Positions 36,357 through 38,272 of a stretch of 38,272 bases of DNA are shown piece after piece. Positions within the stretch are counted from its first letter, which is position 1, and every line of letters starts with the position of its first letter. Made by a program: the position numbers and the translations under genes. The notes beneath the pieces were generated by a model, which was not told the origin of the DNA, made no database searches, and was given only the letters and a program-made list of their open reading frames with translations. The DNA is from a virus. Location: positions 1-38,272 of the IMG/VR virus record IMGVR_UViG_3300031825_000047; one strand, written 5' to 3'.

Positions 36357-36779
36357 TTAATAACTCATCATTCCTAGTGTGCAACCAATTCTCGCCTCAC
36401 GTTTCTTTTCAGGCATTCTAGCATGATGATGTTTGTCTGTTAAGCGGATAACTCGCGCACCTTCAATGATGGCTTCTGTGGGATGTTCTTTTGCCTTAGC
36501 TGGTCTAATGCCTAACGGTTCGCTATAAGTATGTTTAAGCACTTGGTAGATTTTACGGTTAAATGTGGCTTTACCTGCTTGTTGCAAACAGCCAGCGCGT
36601 ACTAAATTAATCAATATCGGATTGTAGAAACTAGGCTTACGACTGAATTGATGCGCTTCTATAATGTCATCTATGGTCATGGGCTTAGTCATCACGGCTA
36701 AGATAGAATTATACAGCTTAATCTTAGCAAGTTTACGGTTGTAGTTGAACTCGTTAAAGCTGGTTCCGTCATTGCGCAT
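36357..36779 (-). CDS. Putative winged-helix DNA-binding protein
   Basis: 140 residues. The region from about 25 to 75 (SILAVMTKPMTIDDIIEAHQ, then FSRKPSFYNPILINLVRAGC, LQQAGK) has helix-turn-helix order and a beta-wing, consistent with a winged helix. A basic second half (RKIYQVLKHTYSEPLGIRPA, HHHARMPEKKREAR) would bind nucleic acid. No exact family. It is placed between the VRR-NUC nuclease and the Q region. Confidence 0.6.
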   Translation of the reverse strand: MRNDGTSFNEFNYNRKLAKIKLYNSILAVMTKPMTIDDIIEAHQFSRKPSFYNPILINLVRAGCLQQAGKATFNRKIYQVLKHTYSEPLGIRPAKAKEHPTEAIIEGARVIRLTDKHHHARMPEKKREARIGCTLGMMSY

Positions 36780-36789
36780 TGTTGTTCTT

Positions 36790-37152
36790 TCAGTTGTTAT
36801 TGAGATAATTAACGATTAAATCACTAGCTGATTGCCAGTCATAGCAAATAACCGCTTTGTATTTTTGAGCATTGGCATGGTCTATAAACGCTTGCTGGTC
36901 TTTACTAACTACGCCTTTGGTAGCTTTCATTTCGATGAATAAGCCGTGATAGGTTTCATTGGGAACAGCAAGGAATAAATCAGGTACGCCCTTACGCACA
37001 CCTTCACGCTTTAAGATTGCGCCTGTCACCGCGTTCCTAGCCCCGCCATTAGGTACAGCAAATAGCGCGAACTCTGGCAAGCCGTAGCCTTTGTGTTTTA
37101 TTTTCCACCACTCACAGAGTGCATGTTGATTTTGATGTTCAATGTTTTTCAT
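36790..37152 (-). CDS. VRR-NUC domain nuclease
   Basis: 120 residues, the whole protein being a stand-alone VRR-NUC domain: N-terminal Glu5/Gln7 (EHQNQHALCEWW), AVPNGGARNAVTGAILKREG, then GVPDLFLAVP (Pro57-Asp58), FIEMKATKG (Glu74, Lys76) and a SKDQQAFI motif. This is the PD-(D/E)xK-type fold; phage members probably act on branched DNA like Holliday-junction resolvases. Its place in the nin-like cluster beside the Ref-like nuclease supports a recombination or packaging role. ATGA overlap with the gene upstream. Confidence 0.85.
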   Translation of the reverse strand: MKNIEHQNQHALCEWWKIKHKGYGLPEFALFAVPNGGARNAVTGAILKREGVRKGVPDLFLAVPNETYHGLFIEMKATKGVVSKDQQAFIDHANAQKYKAVICYDWQSASDLIVNYLNNN

Positions 37153-37409
37153 ATTCTCGCTTTAACCAATTCAATCAACTCCAATTCAGTGCCGAAGTTC
37201 TTTTCCCATGTTTTCTGCCCTGCATGAATCGCTATTCCAAAGCCGCCAGTGCGATGATGTTGCGGGCACAGGGGTAACACCATAAAATTTGTATTACGCT
37301 GTCCTATGCCCATTCCTGTGCGAATGTGGTGTATTTCTGCTGGCGATTTGCAAATGATGCAGCCAAGTTCTGCAACTTTGGATAAATATTGCTTTTCTGC
37401 TTTAGTCAC
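37149..37409 (-). CDS. Ref-like HNH nuclease (RecA-dependent nuclease family)
   Basis: 86 residues from GTG 37409, where AAGG lies seven bases upstream and the GTGA overlaps the preceding stop. The compact zinc-bound HNH is nearly the whole protein: CIICKSPAEIHHIRTGMGIG, then VLPLCPQHHRTGGFGIAIHA and WEKNFGTELELIE. This matches the family of P1 Ref, a RecA-stimulated nuclease, which here is reduced to the catalytic domain. It likely acts with the Erf pathway and the adjacent VRR-NUC in recombination. Confidence 0.8.
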   Translation of the reverse strand: MTKAEKQYLSKVAELGCIICKSPAEIHHIRTGMGIGQRNTNFMVLPLCPQHHRTGGFGIAIHAGQKTWEKNFGTELELIELVKARI

Positions 37410-37564
37410 CAATCAACCTTTGCTGGCTCATCATCTGCCACTTCGTAATCAGGACAATCAATGTCTTTCTTGCTAGTCTTGGTTAATGGATGGCGTGGAT
37501 GAAAGCAAAGCAATACCGTACGCACAGTCTCATCAGAGTATTTGCATTGAGAACAATTAGCCAT
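37406..37564 (-). CDS. Small Cys-containing protein of the nin-like region
   Basis: 52 residues from ATG 37564, which overlaps the stop of the phosphatase gene (ATGA). It has C4-x2-C7 (MANCSQCKYS), Cys20-x-His22 and Cys37 in an otherwise acidic C-terminal tail (PDYEVADDEPAKVDW); together Cys and His could hold one zinc. Its TGA overlaps the GTG of the Ref-like gene. NinF/NinE-type small proteins occupy similar places in lambda relatives, but the match is only positional. Confidence 0.6.
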   Translation of the reverse strand: MANCSQCKYSDETVRTVLLCFHPRHPLTKTSKKDIDCPDYEVADDEPAKVDW

Positions 37565-38217
37565 CACAATTTCACCATTGTTAAAGCTCTGCCAAATACC
37601 GCGCCAGTATCTATGTACAGAACATTGCCAAGTTGCATGGGCTTTTCTAATGGCGTATGACCTACAATAAGCACGTCAATGCCCTCAACTTCTGAATCAT
37701 CGTTATACTGGATTTTAGTTCTTGACCATATTGCAATCTCTTTATAATTTTCTGACTTAGATGTTTTCATTGCTTCTTTAAATCCAACCCATGAGCCTGA
37801 TGGGCATTCAGCATGAATAATACCAATTTTTTGAGTTTCAGTTTTTACTTCTATTGCTAGCGGTAGCATTCTAAATTCATTTGCTATTTCCTCTTGCCTA
37901 TCTTTTGGCAATTCAATAAACCACGAACCTCCATTTGATTCGTACCATTCTCTAGGAGCTTCTCCATCAACATAACTAATTGCCATTTGCTCATGATTGC
38001 CTAACACGGAATGAAAGAATGACTTGGCAAGCCAATTCATAGCTTCAATTGATTCTGCACCTCTATCCACCAAGTCACCAACGCTGAATAATCTATCTTT
38101 TGATTCATCAAAGCCAATTTCTATTAGTTTTTCTTCTAACATTGTGAAACATCCATGTATATCACCTACAGCGTAATCATTACCAATTTTGTTAATATTA
38201 AACTTTTTAATTTTCAT
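37564..38217 (-). CDS. Serine/threonine-type metallophosphatase (lambda NinI-like)
   Basis: 217 residues with the full metallophosphatase signature: GDIHG (18-22, AVGDIHGCF), GDLVDRG (47-53), GNHEQ (73-77), then histidines IIHAECP and VGHTPLEK. This order defines the PPP-family phage phosphatases typified by lambda NinI (orf221), placed, as here, in the nin region before Q. It dephosphorylates proteins in vitro in lambda; its role in infection is unknown. AAGGAAAGATA stands before the ATG at 38217. If the genome is circular, the gene follows the PP-loop gene directly. Confidence 0.9.
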   Translation of the reverse strand: MKIKKFNINKIGNDYAVGDIHGCFTMLEEKLIEIGFDESKDRLFSVGDLVDRGAESIEAMNWLAKSFFHSVLGNHEQMAISYVDGEAPREWYESNGGSWFIELPKDRQEEIANEFRMLPLAIEVKTETQKIGIIHAECPSGSWVGFKEAMKTSKSENYKEIAIWSRTKIQYNDDSEVEGIDVLIVGHTPLEKPMQLGNVLYIDTGAVFGRALTMVKL

Positions 38218-38272
38218 TATCTTTCCTTCGTTGTGAAGCTCACACCATGACTTGCGCCATAAGCATATATCT
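38218..38272 (-). other. End of window; leader of the phosphatase gene and likely circular joint
   Basis: The sequence contains the AAGGAAAGATA ribosome-binding site of the phosphatase gene and, upstream on the minus strand, a TGA that closes the reading frame entering from base 1. Joining 38272 to 1 gives codons GCT AGA TAT ATG CTT ATG GCG and then a stop, finishing the PP-loop gene in frame. Confidence 0.55.

Noticed and set aside
1-38272. CRISPR array, insertion sequence or rRNA gene
   Set aside because: No regularly spaced repeats, transposase gene, terminal inverted repeats or rRNA-like sequence was seen.

Overview
The window looks like a complete, or nearly complete, genome of a short-tailed (podovirus-like) phage of a Gram-negative bacterium, organised like lambda. 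The two ends appear to join. The PAPS-reductase-like gene that runs off base 1 on the minus strand stays in frame across the joint to base 38272 and stops about 11 codons later, shortly before the ribosome-binding site of the phosphatase gene that starts at 38217. Gram-negative host: an M23 endolysin, a coiled-coil membrane spanin and a separate outer-membrane lipoprotein. Short tail: a SU10-type capsid, a large portal, a P22 gp10-like beta-propeller protein and glycine/glutamine-rich ejection-type proteins, with no tape-measure or sheath gene. The host genus cannot be read from the sequence; the moderately AT-rich base use and protein style would fit a beta- or gammaproteobacterium.

Layout. 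(a) A divergent control region at 4361-4507 lies between a 59-residue Cro-like repressor (minus) and an early operon (plus). (b) Minus strand, 4360 to 1 and then, across the joint, 38217 to 35668: repressor, small genes, a replication pair with TTG starts, a PAPS-reductase-like pair, then a nin-like set (phosphatase, Cys-rich protein, Ref-like HNH nuclease, VRR-NUC nuclease) ending in a zinc-finger Q-like antiterminator. (c) Plus strand, 4508-11629: about 24 mostly tiny early genes, including an Erf-type annealing protein and an SSB-tailed partner, the counterpart of lambda's left operon. It holds a 536-base non-coding stretch (4876-5411) with a decayed tRNA-like element. (d) Minus strand, about 35630 down to 11632: the late operon. 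A sigma70-type promoter (35634-35662), a small membrane-protein gene and an intrinsic terminator (35337-35365) sit directly after the Q-like gene, the arrangement expected of an antitermination-controlled late switch. Then come terminase, portal, scaffold, capsid, a cassette of sugar-modifying enzymes, tail and ejection proteins, tail fibre, esterase, holins, endolysin and spanins.

How it works together. The early minus operon makes the replication and recombination-nuclease proteins and finally the Q-like protein, which would let polymerase pass the terminator and read the 24-kb late operon. The early plus operon supplies recombination and host-takeover genes. No integrase and no full-length CI repressor are visible, so a lytic lifestyle is more likely than a temperate one.

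The most unusual parts are a six-gene glycosyltransferase/FkbM-methyltransferase cassette inside the head-tail assembly genes (23950-28617), a recurring GNRA-tetraloop hairpin before the scaffold, capsid and tail-fibre genes with compensatory base changes, a small gene carrying one in-frame amber codon (3605-3733), and the tRNA-like element with its structured leader.
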